From: Aestuariibaculum lutulentum | Lineage (GTDB): Bacteria > Bacteroidota > Bacteroidia > Flavobacteriales > Flavobacteriaceae | Length of the DNA: 64,000 bases | Assembly: GCF_032926325.1 (NCBI RefSeq) | Contig: NZ_CP136709.1 | Location: 2,698,501-2,762,500, forward strand | Direction of reading: 5' to 3' | Shown: in pieces, positions 19,001 to 26,572 of the stretch | Layout: each line of letters opens with the position of its first letter | Numbering within the stretch: position 1 is the stretch's first letter | The notes under the pieces: generated by a model | What the model was told of the DNA's origin: nothing | Databases searched by the model: none | What the model saw: the letters and a program-made list of their open reading frames with translations, nothing else | Made by a program: the position numbers and the translations under genes

Positions 19001-19388
19001 ACTTCTTTAATAGCGGACCGTCGTCGGTGATTTCTAAATAGGGGAGCAGTTCTTTTTTTACTGTTTTGTCGTATTTAAACGGATATTCTTCAGCATACTC
19101 TTCAACAAAAAAGTCAAACGGATTGATGGTTTGTAAATCGGCTATAATCTCAACGTCTACAGAAAGTTCTTTGGTTTTCTCAGGAAATACCAAACGTGCC
19201 ACATAGTTTCCAAACGGATCCTGTTGCCAGTTAAAAAACTGTTCTTTGGGTTCAATTTTTATACTGTAAGATTCAATCGGTGTTCTGCTGTGTGGGGCAG
19301 GGCGTAGTCTGAAAATATGTGGTGAAAGGGAAACCGGACGGTCGTATTTGTATTTTGTTTTATGAGAGATTACAATCTTTAAAGCCAT
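16065..19388 (-). CDS. Transglutaminase-DUF2126 fusion protein
   Basis: A 1107-residue cytoplasmic protein. Residues 1-300 are a transglutaminase with its beta domain (HKTKYKYDRPV) and triad: Cys in KNGSCRDYAWL near 180, His in DLHAWAEVYIPG near 230, Asp in WIGFDATSG near 245. The remaining 800 residues are DUF2126, starting at TMGGEPTFVSIDDMEAPEWN near 332, with GTGGGNHVTLGGTSP near 710 and EATGQGTARYVDSSVERLQ near 990. The glycine-rich GGGNH stretch followed by SPLLRKPSLL recalls carboxylate-amine ligases of the glutamine synthetase fold, which is my inference. It is the first gene of the operon; an inverted repeat lies 10 nt before its ATG. Confidence 0.9.
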   Translation of the reverse strand: MALKIVISHKTKYKYDRPVSLSPHIFRLRPAPHSRTPIESYSIKIEPKEQFFNWQQDPFGNYVARLVFPEKTKELSVDVEIIADLQTINPFDFFVEEYAEEYPFKYDKTVKKELLPYLEITDDGPLLKKFLKTVDYTPRKTIFFLIDINRKIYEYLNYNIRMEPGVQSCEETLKLKNGSCRDYAWLLVQALRHLGFGARFVSGYIVQLKSDEKSLDGPSGPEEDFTDLHAWAEVYIPGAGWIGFDATSGLLAGEGHIPLACTPSFESAAPVVGMTDKCETEFEFENTVTRIFESPRVTKPYTEEQWNAIYKLGHKVEKQLQKGDVRLTMGGEPTFVSIDDMEAPEWNTEADGPHKRELAKNLSARLYESFAKGAIIHQAQGKWYPGEPLPRWQIEICWRKDGKKIWNNKKLFSIFSEKAKIPKNADKLFLQTLTKHLGVTDKTIIPTYEDAFYFLWQEGQMPIDIDPTKEDGNMLVKEKLQQILKDGKSKPTGHVIPLNNTGGEWYTCNWAFRREHLFLIPGNSPIGLRLPLNSLLIKSNDEEFPVYQPDIFSKKKTLPSYQRIVSKRIKDLEKHGIPKKKTNYFIRTALCAEIRDEKLHLFLPPLDSIEIFLDLMASIEATAKALSIPVVLEGYDAPKDNRLDSLKVTPDPGVIEVNVQPANNWEELCHNTFTLYSEAKKSRLGTEKFMLDGKHTGTGGGNHVTLGGTSPADSPLLRKPSLLRSLLTFWQHHPGLSYLFSGAFIGATSQAPRIDEARMENLYELEIAFSQIPKGGDVPFWLTDRLFRHLLTDLTGNTHRAEFCIDKLYSPDSSSGRLGILELRAFDMPPHPQMSLMQNLLVRTLVAWFWKKPYEHNLVRWGTELHDKFLIEHFVREDIKDIVNQLNRAGYAFKEDWFNPFFEFRFPLHGMVEINNMHLELRAGIEPWNVLGEEATGQGTARYVDSSVERLQVKVNNFNNDRYVLTCNGIKVDLKSTSKKEEYVAGVRYKAWNPYSALHPTIGVDTPLVFDIVDTWNRRSIGGCTYFVSHPGGRSYDAYPVNSFEAESRRISRFWEFGHTQGVVENISQEIEPSTKRVQEKESAKKFSFKVLPANLEFPNTLDLRKK

Positions 19389-19398
19389 AGAGTTACGA

Positions 19399-19419
19399 TT
19401 AAATTGTAATACAATTTAA
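19399..19419 (-). promoter_or_regulatory. Perfect 21-bp inverted repeat before the transglutaminase operon
   Basis: Two perfect 10-nt arms, TTAAATTGTA at 19399-19408 and TACAATTTAA at 19410-19419, surround a single A. The element ends 10 nt before the first start codon of the operon. Its symmetry fits a dimeric regulator's operator; as RNA it could also form a short AT hairpin near the start. The rest of the gap 19389-19560 shows no clear terminator or consensus promoter. Confidence 0.55.
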
Positions 19420-19560
19420 GTGTTTTTTTGACTAAACGAGAAGGTGAGTGTTAAAAAACGATTAAGAATGTAAAATGCTTAAATTTCTGTTGTTTAATTT
19501 ATTATGTGAATAATTTAGACCTTGATTTTTTGCGGTTAAAAGAAATAAAATAGGCTGATG

Positions 19561-20565
19561 TTATCGGTTTACACGTCCGGAAACATCACCATTTAATATT
19601 GCCATAACTTCATCGACTGTGGCGTAATTTACATCGCCTTCGTAAGTATGTTTTAAAGCGCAGGCAGCACTGGCAAATTCCATGGCCTTACAATCGTCGA
19701 AAGACTGTAACCCATAAATAAGCCCGGCAGCAAAGGCGTCACCTGTACCTATACGGTCAATAATATGGGTGATATCAAAATCGGTAGTTTCTCGAAATTC
19801 TTTACCATTCCACATGCGGGCTCTTATTTTATGCCATGATGCATTTATAGATGTTCTTATTTTATCGAATACTTTTTCAATATTGGGAAAACGTTTCATA
19901 AGTTGTTTTGAGGCTTCTATGAAATCGTCGTTAGAGTAGGAGTAATTCGTGCCCAAAACTTCATTAATTTCATTAACGCCGCCTATAAAAATGGTTGATA
20001 GCGAAATTAGGTCGGTAAGTACATCTTTTGCATTTTCACCGTATTTCCATAAGCCTTTTCTATAGGTAGGATCGGTTGAAACCTGAATGCCTTTTTCTTT
20101 TGCCAAAAGTAATCCGGCTTTTAAGGTGTCGTAGCCTCCTTTCCCAAGCGCAGGTGTAATCCCGGTCCAGTGAATCCATTTGGCTTTTCTTAAAATCGTT
20201 TCCCAGTCTACCATTTCAGGGCGAATATCGGCAAACGAAGAATGTGCACGATTATATGAAATGGAACTTGGACGCATTACGGCACCAACCTCAAGAAAAT
20301 AAACGCCAAGAGGCCGATCGGATCTTACAATAGCTGAAGTGCTAACCCCAAACTTCTGAATGTATGAAATGGCTGTGTCTCCAACAAAATCGTTAGAAAC
20401 ACAGCTGATATGTTTTACCTTTTCTCCAAAATTGGCTATTGAAATACCTACGTTAATTTCTGTTCCTCCAAAGTAGAATTCCAGTAAGTTAGCCTGCATG
20501 AATTTCTTGTTGCCTTCTGGAGAAAGACGCATGAGTACTTCTCCAAATGTGATGATTTGTTTCAT
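19561..20565 (-). CDS. PfkB-family sugar kinase, 2-keto-3-deoxygluconate kinase-like
   Basis: A 334-residue ribokinase/PfkB-fold kinase. The N-terminal ITFGEVLMRLSPEGN and substrate loop FYFGGTEINVGISIANFG (in two parts near residues 30-47) are typical of KDG kinases. The C-terminal anion hole IDRIGTGDAFAAGLIYGL near 265 holds the catalytic Asp of GTGDA. KDG kinase phosphorylates 2-keto-3-deoxygluconate in uronate breakdown, but no aldolase or uronate gene is adjacent here. The upstream neighbour is GMP reductase, 24 nt away, so the two are probably co-transcribed. The kinase fold is certain, the substrate probable. Confidence 0.78.
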   Translation of the reverse strand: MKQIITFGEVLMRLSPEGNKKFMQANLLEFYFGGTEINVGISIANFGEKVKHISCVSNDFVGDTAISYIQKFGVSTSAIVRSDRPLGVYFLEVGAVMRPSSISYNRAHSSFADIRPEMVDWETILRKAKWIHWTGITPALGKGGYDTLKAGLLLAKEKGIQVSTDPTYRKGLWKYGENAKDVLTDLISLSTIFIGGVNEINEVLGTNYSYSNDDFIEASKQLMKRFPNIEKVFDKIRTSINASWHKIRARMWNGKEFRETTDFDITHIIDRIGTGDAFAAGLIYGLQSFDDCKAMEFASAACALKHTYEGDVNYATVDEVMAILNGDVSGRVNR

Positions 20566-20589
20566 TAGTTTAGTGGTTTGTTGTTTAGT

Positions 20590-21630
20590 TTATTCAGTAT
20601 AAACTCTGTTTTCCTGCTCGTTTACGCGAATAAATGTGGTGCGTTTGGTCAATTCTTTTAAGCGTTGAGCCCCCACATAAGTACAGGTGCTACGCAATCC
20701 GCCTAAAATATCCTGAACCGTATTTTCAACATCACCACGATATGGAACTTCTACTGTTTTACCTTCACTGGCACGGTATTCTGCTACGCCACCTACGTGT
20801 TTTTCCATAGCGGTTGATGAACTCATACCATAGAATTTTCTAAACGGTTTGCCATTCTTTTCGATGATTTCTCCGCCACTTTCGGTATGTCCTGCCAGCA
20901 TACCGCCAAGCATGACAAAATCGGCACCGGCACCAAAGGCTTTGGCAATATCTCCGGGAATGGTACAACCTCCATCACTTATAATTTGTCCGCCCAATCC
21001 GTGCGCTGCATCGGCACATTCTATTATAGCAGATAGTTGTGGATATCCTACTCCGGTTTTAACGCGGGTTGTACAAACCGATCCAGGTCCTATACCAACT
21101 TTAACAATATCGGCTCCGGAAAGTAATAGTTCTTCGACCATTTCACCGGTAACTACATTTCCGGCAATTATAACTTTATCAGGGTATTGTTCACGGGTTT
21201 TCTTTACGAATTCAGCAAAGTGTTCAGAATAGCCATTAGCAACATCAATACAAATGAATTTTAAGTAAGGATTGAATTTAAAAATAGAGGCTAGTTTTTC
21301 TGAATCCTGCTCACTTATTCCTGTGCTAACAGCTATATAGTTTTCGATGTTTTCAGGTAGGTTAGATGAAAAAACATTCCAATCGGTAATAGAATAATGT
21401 TTGTGTATGGCGGTAAAGATTTGTTTTTCAGATAAGGCTTTAGCCATTTCAAAAGTGCCAACGGTATCCATATTAGCAGCCATAATTGGAATGCCTGACC
21501 ATTCTAATGGGCTGTGTAAAAATTTGAATTCGCGTTCTAAGCTCACTTCAGACCGGCTTTTTAAAGTAGATCGTTTCGGACGAATCATAACATCTTTAAA
21601 TCCAAGTTTTATATCATATTCTATACGCAT
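20590..21630 (-). CDS. guaC: GMP reductase
   Basis: A 346-residue TIM-barrel enzyme of the IMPDH/GMPR family that converts GMP to IMP with NADPH. The length, the absence of CBS domains, the N-terminal LGFKDVMIRPKRSTLKSR, the active-site Cys in GIGPGSVCTTRVKTGVG near 186, ISDGGCTIPGDIAKAFGAG near 217 and FYGMSSSTAMEKH near 267 all point to GMP reductase rather than IMP dehydrogenase. It is the first gene of the pair with the sugar kinase, which has no obvious metabolic link to it. Confidence 0.92.
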   Translation of the reverse strand: MRIEYDIKLGFKDVMIRPKRSTLKSRSEVSLEREFKFLHSPLEWSGIPIMAANMDTVGTFEMAKALSEKQIFTAIHKHYSITDWNVFSSNLPENIENYIAVSTGISEQDSEKLASIFKFNPYLKFICIDVANGYSEHFAEFVKKTREQYPDKVIIAGNVVTGEMVEELLLSGADIVKVGIGPGSVCTTRVKTGVGYPQLSAIIECADAAHGLGGQIISDGGCTIPGDIAKAFGAGADFVMLGGMLAGHTESGGEIIEKNGKPFRKFYGMSSSTAMEKHVGGVAEYRASEGKTVEVPYRGDVENTVQDILGGLRSTCTYVGAQRLKELTKRTTFIRVNEQENRVYTE

Positions 21631-21718
21631 AAATAATTGATTAGGGTTGTGACATGTATCTTGTTATAAATTTAAAAAAAACAAAATAATTATATAGGTT
21701 TAAATGCCTGTAATACAC

Positions 21719-21749
21719 TTGTTAATTCGTATAATTATGGATATGTTTG
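21719..21749 (+). promoter_or_regulatory. Consensus Bacteroidota promoter of the hybrid-kinase-like gene
   Basis: TTG at 21719-21721 and a perfect TATGTTTG at 21742-21749 are separated by 20 nt, matching the TTG-N(17-23)-TAnnTTTG pattern. The start codon is 17 nt after the -7 box, implying a very short leader. Confidence 0.6.
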
Positions 21750-21765
21750 TTAAAAGACTTTTTAA

Positions 21766-23181
21766 ATGCGATTTGTCCCAGGTAAAAAACGTGTAAAATT
21801 AAAAACCGCAATTTCTTCAATATTATTAGCCTCTGTTGCTGGTGTCATTTTTTTGGGATATTGTTTTGTAGAACAAAAACTACCTGTAAAAACCATTGCT
21901 ATAATTCTATTCGGAATGGTCGTGATTCAGGTTTTGTTACTTCAGTATTTTTATAAAAACGAATTAAAGAACAGGACGAAGCGTAAGCATTCTAAAGTAT
22001 TAATAGACGAATTAAAGCAGAAGTTAGCTCAGGCTAATAAGGAAGCTGACTTTAGTGCTGAATATTTAGCGAACATAAGTTATGAGTTTAGAACGTCTTT
22101 AAGTACGGTTTTGGGTATGATAGAAATGCTTAAGAAAACCGATTTAGATGAAGCACAACATATGCAGCTGGAAATCGCTAACATTTCATCGAAGTATATG
22201 CATCAGTTGGTAAATATGTTTTCGAGTAATTATGAAGTTAATAACGGTGACATTGTTTTAAATGAAGTTCCTTTCGATTTAAATACTGAATTAATAAACC
22301 TGTTCAAAGTGTTCGACTATCAGGCATGGGAAAAAGGATTGACTTTCGATTATAAATTTTTGAAATCTGATGAACCAAAATTTTCCTTAATAGGTGATGA
22401 ATTGCGAATTCAGCAGGTATTAATTAATCTGGTAAACAATGCTATTAAATTCACAAATAAGGGAAAAATTTCCATTATTGTAGATCAAACCATAGCCATA
22501 AACGATGAACAAATTGTAACCTTTTATGTGAAGGATACAGGTGTTGGGATGCCTACTGAAATGGTAAAACAGATTTTTAATAGTTCTAAAACTGAAGCAA
22601 CCGTTTTAACCAAGGAATATCGTGGTGGCGGTTTAGGCTTGTCTACCTGTCATAAACTGGTGAAGTTGATGGGAGGTGAACTGAAAATAGAAACCCAGGA
22701 AAATGAAGGAACAACATTTTACTTTAGTTTGCAATTGAAAAAGACCTTAAATGTGAAGGTTGAAACTAAAGTGTCTGAGCCATTATTGGTTAAAAAGCGA
22801 AATGTTTTAGTGGCAGAAGATAGCAGAATGAATCGTCGTGTACTTAAGTATTTGCTGGAGCAACAAGGTGTTGATTGTACGTTTGCAAAAAATGGGGTAG
22901 AGGCTGTTGAATTGTATAAGTTACTGGATTTCGATTTGGTTTTTATGGATTTGTATATGCCGGATTTGAATGGATTTGAAGCTGCAAAAGCCATTAAACA
23001 GACTGATAAATATCGGATAAGTAAAACACCTATAATAGCTGTTTCGGCAAGTGATTTTAAAGAAGATAAGGTAAAAGTGAAGGAGCTTGGTTTGAATGCT
23101 TTCTTATCTAAACCAATTGACATATATAAGCTAAAAGATATTTTGATAAAATACCTTTTAGCTCAAAAAAAGGTAAGTTAA
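21766..23181 (+). CDS. Hybrid histidine-kinase-like protein lacking the acceptor His
   Basis: A 471-residue membrane protein: two transmembrane segments (about 14-33 and 42-62), a coiled linker, a HisKA-like dimerisation helix, a HATPase and a receiver domain. ATPase motifs are intact: N box INLVNNAIKF near 220, VKDTGVGMP near 256, GGGLGLST near 288. The receiver is also complete, with ED at 351-352, D395 in FMDLYMPD and K449 in LSKP. The H box reads ANISYEFRTSLS: Tyr106 replaces the phosphorylated His and Ser the usual Pro. It cannot work as a normal autokinase through this residue. It may dock with another kinase or sense ATP state. There is almost no periplasmic sensor loop. Confidence 0.88.
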   Translation: MRFVPGKKRVKLKTAISSILLASVAGVIFLGYCFVEQKLPVKTIAIILFGMVVIQVLLLQYFYKNELKNRTKRKHSKVLIDELKQKLAQANKEADFSAEYLANISYEFRTSLSTVLGMIEMLKKTDLDEAQHMQLEIANISSKYMHQLVNMFSSNYEVNNGDIVLNEVPFDLNTELINLFKVFDYQAWEKGLTFDYKFLKSDEPKFSLIGDELRIQQVLINLVNNAIKFTNKGKISIIVDQTIAINDEQIVTFYVKDTGVGMPTEMVKQIFNSSKTEATVLTKEYRGGGLGLSTCHKLVKLMGGELKIETQENEGTTFYFSLQLKKTLNVKVETKVSEPLLVKKRNVLVAEDSRMNRRVLKYLLEQQGVDCTFAKNGVEAVELYKLLDFDLVFMDLYMPDLNGFEAAKAIKQTDKYRISKTPIIAVSASDFKEDKVKVKELGLNAFLSKPIDIYKLKDILIKYLLAQKKVS

Positions 23182-23188
23182 TTACAGT

Positions 23189-23569
23189 CTATTTTACTGC
23201 AATAACACTAATTTCTACATTTACATTTTTAGGTAAACAAGCCACTTGAACAGTTTCTCGCGCAGGTGCTGTTTCTTCATTAAAGTAGCTTCCGTAAACG
23301 TCGTTAATGTTTACAAACTCGCCCATATCGCTAATAAAAATCGAGGCTTTAACCACATTTTCAAAAGTCATACCGGCAGCCTCTAAAACCGCTTTCAGGT
23401 TTTCCATAACTTGTTTAGTCTCGGTTTTAATATCGTCAAGAACCAATGCTCCGGTTTCCGGATTAAAAGCAATTTGTCCAGAGGTGTAAAGCGTATTTCC
23501 GGTTAAAACAGCTTGGTTGTAAGGACCAATAGGAGCAGGGGCTTTGGGAGTTGTAATTATTTGTTTCAT
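23189..23569 (-). CDS. ridA: RidA-family enamine/imine deaminase
   Basis: A 126-residue member of the RidA (YjgF/YER057c) family, which hydrolyses reactive enamine and imine intermediates of PLP enzymes. The family pattern is clear: APAPIGPYNQAV at residues 10-21, YTSGQIA near 28, and PARETVQVACLPKNVNVEIS near 101, with the key Arg in PARET and the conserved Glu in VEI. It is 29 nt after lptD on the same strand and ends 7 nt from the convergent kinase-like gene. Confidence 0.93.
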   Translation of the reverse strand: MKQIITTPKAPAPIGPYNQAVLTGNTLYTSGQIAFNPETGALVLDDIKTETKQVMENLKAVLEAAGMTFENVVKASIFISDMGEFVNINDVYGSYFNEETAPARETVQVACLPKNVNVEISVIAVK

Positions 23570-23598
23570 TTCTAATTTATAAGGAAATTATGTGCTTA

Positions 23599-26376
23599 TT
23601 ATAAAGTAATATCCGGTTGTCTGCGTTTCTCGTATTTTAAGTCTTTTAGCATACTTGATTTAATTCCTATGAAGAAATTCCAGGAAGTTCTGTCACTAAA
23701 AGGAATCCAGCTAAAGTTCATGCGCCAGCTTTTTAAATCACGCTCAAAACGTAACTGAGTATAGGTAAACCCGGCATTTTTTAAATCGTAACCCGAAGAA
23801 TAACCAATCGACCATTTGTCGGATAGTTTAACGTCTCCAGAGAACATCAAAGAGTGTGACGAAATCTGGTTTTCACGACGCGAATTCGAATAGTTTACAG
23901 CATAGGCAATACGTAAACTCCAAGGAATACTATAGCTGTATAATCCGTTTTCAGCGCCATCACTTTCTTCTCCTTCTTCACTGAATTGCTGGTTAGCGAA
24001 ATCTTCAGAAACCCCAAACATATCATCATCACGACCACCACTACGAATGTTTTCCTGAATACCGCGGTCGTTACTTTTATCTCTGGATTTTCCATTTTTA
24101 CTGGAAATAGACCAGCTGGTTGTCAGGTTCGCACTGGTTAATCTGAAAAGACTTCCGCCGTTATCAATATTAAATTTGTCAATTTTTTGATTGTTGTTAT
24201 CTAAGGCGTAAGGATCTAAAGTGGCACCAAAGTTAACACTCATTTTGTTGTTAAAGAACTGTGTTCCACCGCTCATTCTTACTGGGCTCCATTGTAATGA
24301 ATCGCCAGCAAAGTTGTAAGAAGTTGAAAAGTTTAAGTTGTTTAAAAGCACAATTTTCTTAGCTTCTTTTGCAGTAGAATCTTTATCGCGAACTTTAGCC
24401 TCTAAGTTATTCGATACCGAAATACCCATGGAGCTTGAAAAGGTTTTATTAGGTGAACCGAAAATACCATTTTGGAAACGTGTATATTCTAAATCTACAC
24501 CTTCATAAATCGCATCAAGTTCGCCTTGAGTTAAACCATCGGCATTAACCACTTCGGCAGATTCGTAATATTTATCGAAAGCTGGATTGATATTATAACT
24601 AACAGAAGGACGCATCACGTGACGAATGGCTTTTATTTTTCGGTCTTTCCCTTCTTTTTCAAAGTTAAACATACCGTATACGGTTGTTCCTAAACTGGTG
24701 CTAAAATTATAAGTTCTAAAGGCATCGAAACCATTTAATGTTTCGGTTTCTGCTTTTCCTTCAGCCGCATTATACGTTTCTTTTTCGGTTTTAAAAGTCC
24801 AAACTTCGTTATAGTTTGTACTTGCACTAACACTAAAGTATTTAAATAATTTAAAGTTGGTGCTTAAAGGAATGCTGTGCTGAAATCCGGCGCGCGCATC
24901 GTCAAACATTTCGCTTTTAAAGAAAAACTCGTCAGTTGTTGTAATTCGGTTTTCTCCACGAACACTGTACTGTAAGTTAATGTTCTGAAACAATCCTTTT
25001 TTAGTTCCGGTTTTTGGTATAAAAGGATAAATTCTACCAACACTACCCTGAAAGGTAGGTAAGGTCATGTTGATGGTTTCTGTATTTGTGTTTTGTGAGT
25101 GCGTGGCCGTTAAACTAAAATTTACAGAAGGTTCTCCTAAAAAGGTTTTAGAATAGGATACCGATGACGATAAGGTGTTGTTTAAGAACGAACCGGAGTT
25201 GATTTGGTTAATCGAGTTTCTGTAGTATTTACTACTACCTAGGTTAACCGATGCCGAGAATCTTGAATTCGGACTTGCTTTAGAATCCTGACTGTGCGAC
25301 CAGCGAAGGTTGTATATGGTGTTTCTAGAATAATCTGGAAATCCGCGTTCGCTGTTAATTAGGTTTTCATATCTAAAGCCAACATTTCCTCTAAATTTAT
25401 AACGCTTGGCATAGGTGCTTTCTAATCGCATACCGTAACTACCATTGGTGTAATAATCTCCTAAAACGGCTAAGTCTACATAATCGCTAATAGCAAAATA
25501 ATATCCTCCGTTTTGTAAAAAGTAACCACGGTTGTTTTGCTCCCCAAAACTTGGTATAATAATTCCCGATGTCTGTTTTTCCGATTGCGGAAAGAATCCG
25601 AATGGTAAAGCCACCGGTGTTGGCACATCGTAAATATAAAGGTTAGTAAATCCGGTTACAATTTTCTTGCCTGGTACAATTTTAGCCTTGCGAAGTCTAA
25701 AGTAATATTCAGGATCGTCAAGGTCTTCGGCAGTGGTATACTTAGCCTCTTTTAAAAAGTAAACAGAGTCGTTTTGCTTTTTAGTGACTTTGGCAATAAC
25801 GGTACCTTCACCTTGTTCAGTCTGTGAGTTATAAATTAAGGCTTTCTTAGATTTCGTATTAAAAATAATAGAATCAGGTTCTACAACATTGCTACCTTGT
25901 GTGAATACAGGTTTTTGGGTGTAGCCGTTTATAGTATCGGTAATTCCTTTAGCATGAACGGTGTTATTGGTGTAGTCGATAATAATGGTTCCCGCCTTAA
26001 TGTTCATGTCACCATAATCAATACTCGCTTCGTTATGTAAATAGAGTCTATGCTCTGTTTTATTGAATCTTGTATAGTCGGTAGCATGGTATTTTACCGT
26101 GTGTTCCAGTAATTCTTTTTTAGGTTTAACAGAGTCGGTTAAAGTGGTATCTTGTGATTTCTCTGATAGTTCTGGGGCAATAATACTATCTGCATTAATA
26201 GTTAATGTTTCCTCACTTCGTTCAATGGTTTTGCCCTTTTTCGGGATGTCTTGTGCGAAGCTTAACGTGTTTATAAACACTGTAAAACTTAATGCAAAAA
26301 GTATTTTAAAGTTGTTTGTATGCAACGCTTTTAAATGTATTTTTGTAAAAGTATGGCTCGGTTTTTGAAAAGCCAA
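23599..26376 (-). CDS. lptD: LptD-like LPS assembly outer-membrane protein
   Basis: A 925-residue protein of the Bacteroidota LptD/OstA type, which inserts lipopolysaccharide into the outer leaflet. After a signal peptide ending in SFAQ near 42, an OstA-like periplasmic jellyroll (about 90-220: LYLHNEASIDYGDMNIKAG, and TVHAKG) precedes a large C-terminal barrel with many aromatic, Ser/Asn-rich strands. The ATG at 26376 is the longest start. However, a TAATTTTG box overlaps it, and a TTG at 26325 would give MHTNNFKILFALSF, a more normal signal peptide, so the start is uncertain. It is divergent from the amidase gene. Confidence 0.88.
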   Translation of the reverse strand: MAFQKPSHTFTKIHLKALHTNNFKILFALSFTVFINTLSFAQDIPKKGKTIERSEETLTINADSIIAPELSEKSQDTTLTDSVKPKKELLEHTVKYHATDYTRFNKTEHRLYLHNEASIDYGDMNIKAGTIIIDYTNNTVHAKGITDTINGYTQKPVFTQGSNVVEPDSIIFNTKSKKALIYNSQTEQGEGTVIAKVTKKQNDSVYFLKEAKYTTAEDLDDPEYYFRLRKAKIVPGKKIVTGFTNLYIYDVPTPVALPFGFFPQSEKQTSGIIIPSFGEQNNRGYFLQNGGYYFAISDYVDLAVLGDYYTNGSYGMRLESTYAKRYKFRGNVGFRYENLINSERGFPDYSRNTIYNLRWSHSQDSKASPNSRFSASVNLGSSKYYRNSINQINSGSFLNNTLSSSVSYSKTFLGEPSVNFSLTATHSQNTNTETINMTLPTFQGSVGRIYPFIPKTGTKKGLFQNINLQYSVRGENRITTTDEFFFKSEMFDDARAGFQHSIPLSTNFKLFKYFSVSASTNYNEVWTFKTEKETYNAAEGKAETETLNGFDAFRTYNFSTSLGTTVYGMFNFEKEGKDRKIKAIRHVMRPSVSYNINPAFDKYYESAEVVNADGLTQGELDAIYEGVDLEYTRFQNGIFGSPNKTFSSSMGISVSNNLEAKVRDKDSTAKEAKKIVLLNNLNFSTSYNFAGDSLQWSPVRMSGGTQFFNNKMSVNFGATLDPYALDNNNQKIDKFNIDNGGSLFRLTSANLTTSWSISSKNGKSRDKSNDRGIQENIRSGGRDDDMFGVSEDFANQQFSEEGEESDGAENGLYSYSIPWSLRIAYAVNYSNSRRENQISSHSLMFSGDVKLSDKWSIGYSSGYDLKNAGFTYTQLRFERDLKSWRMNFSWIPFSDRTSWNFFIGIKSSMLKDLKYEKRRQPDITL

Positions 26377-26381
26377 AATTA
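26374..26381 (-). promoter_or_regulatory. Candidate -7 box for lptD
   Basis: On the minus strand this reads TAATTTTG, a perfect TAnnTTTG match. It overlaps the ATG at 26376; if used, transcription would start near 26367 and translation would have to begin at the TTG ending at 26325. No TTG -33 element is seen at the usual spacing. Confidence 0.4.
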
Positions 26382-26572
26382 CATATATTTTTCTGTGATT
26401 GATTTATAAATTAATTAAATTTTAAAATTAAGCGAACACGTAATTTATTAGAGTAATAAAGGGTGTTTTTTTATCGTTAAATTTTAAAATAGTCTTATTT
26501 TTATGTCTAAAGCTATAGTTGCAGCCATAATTGTGCCATATCTTATAATTTTAAAATAATATGATTTACCAA

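Noticed and set aside
22719..23123. 134-residue minus-strand open frame
   Set aside because: Antisense to the receiver domain of the hybrid-kinase-like gene, which has clear motifs.
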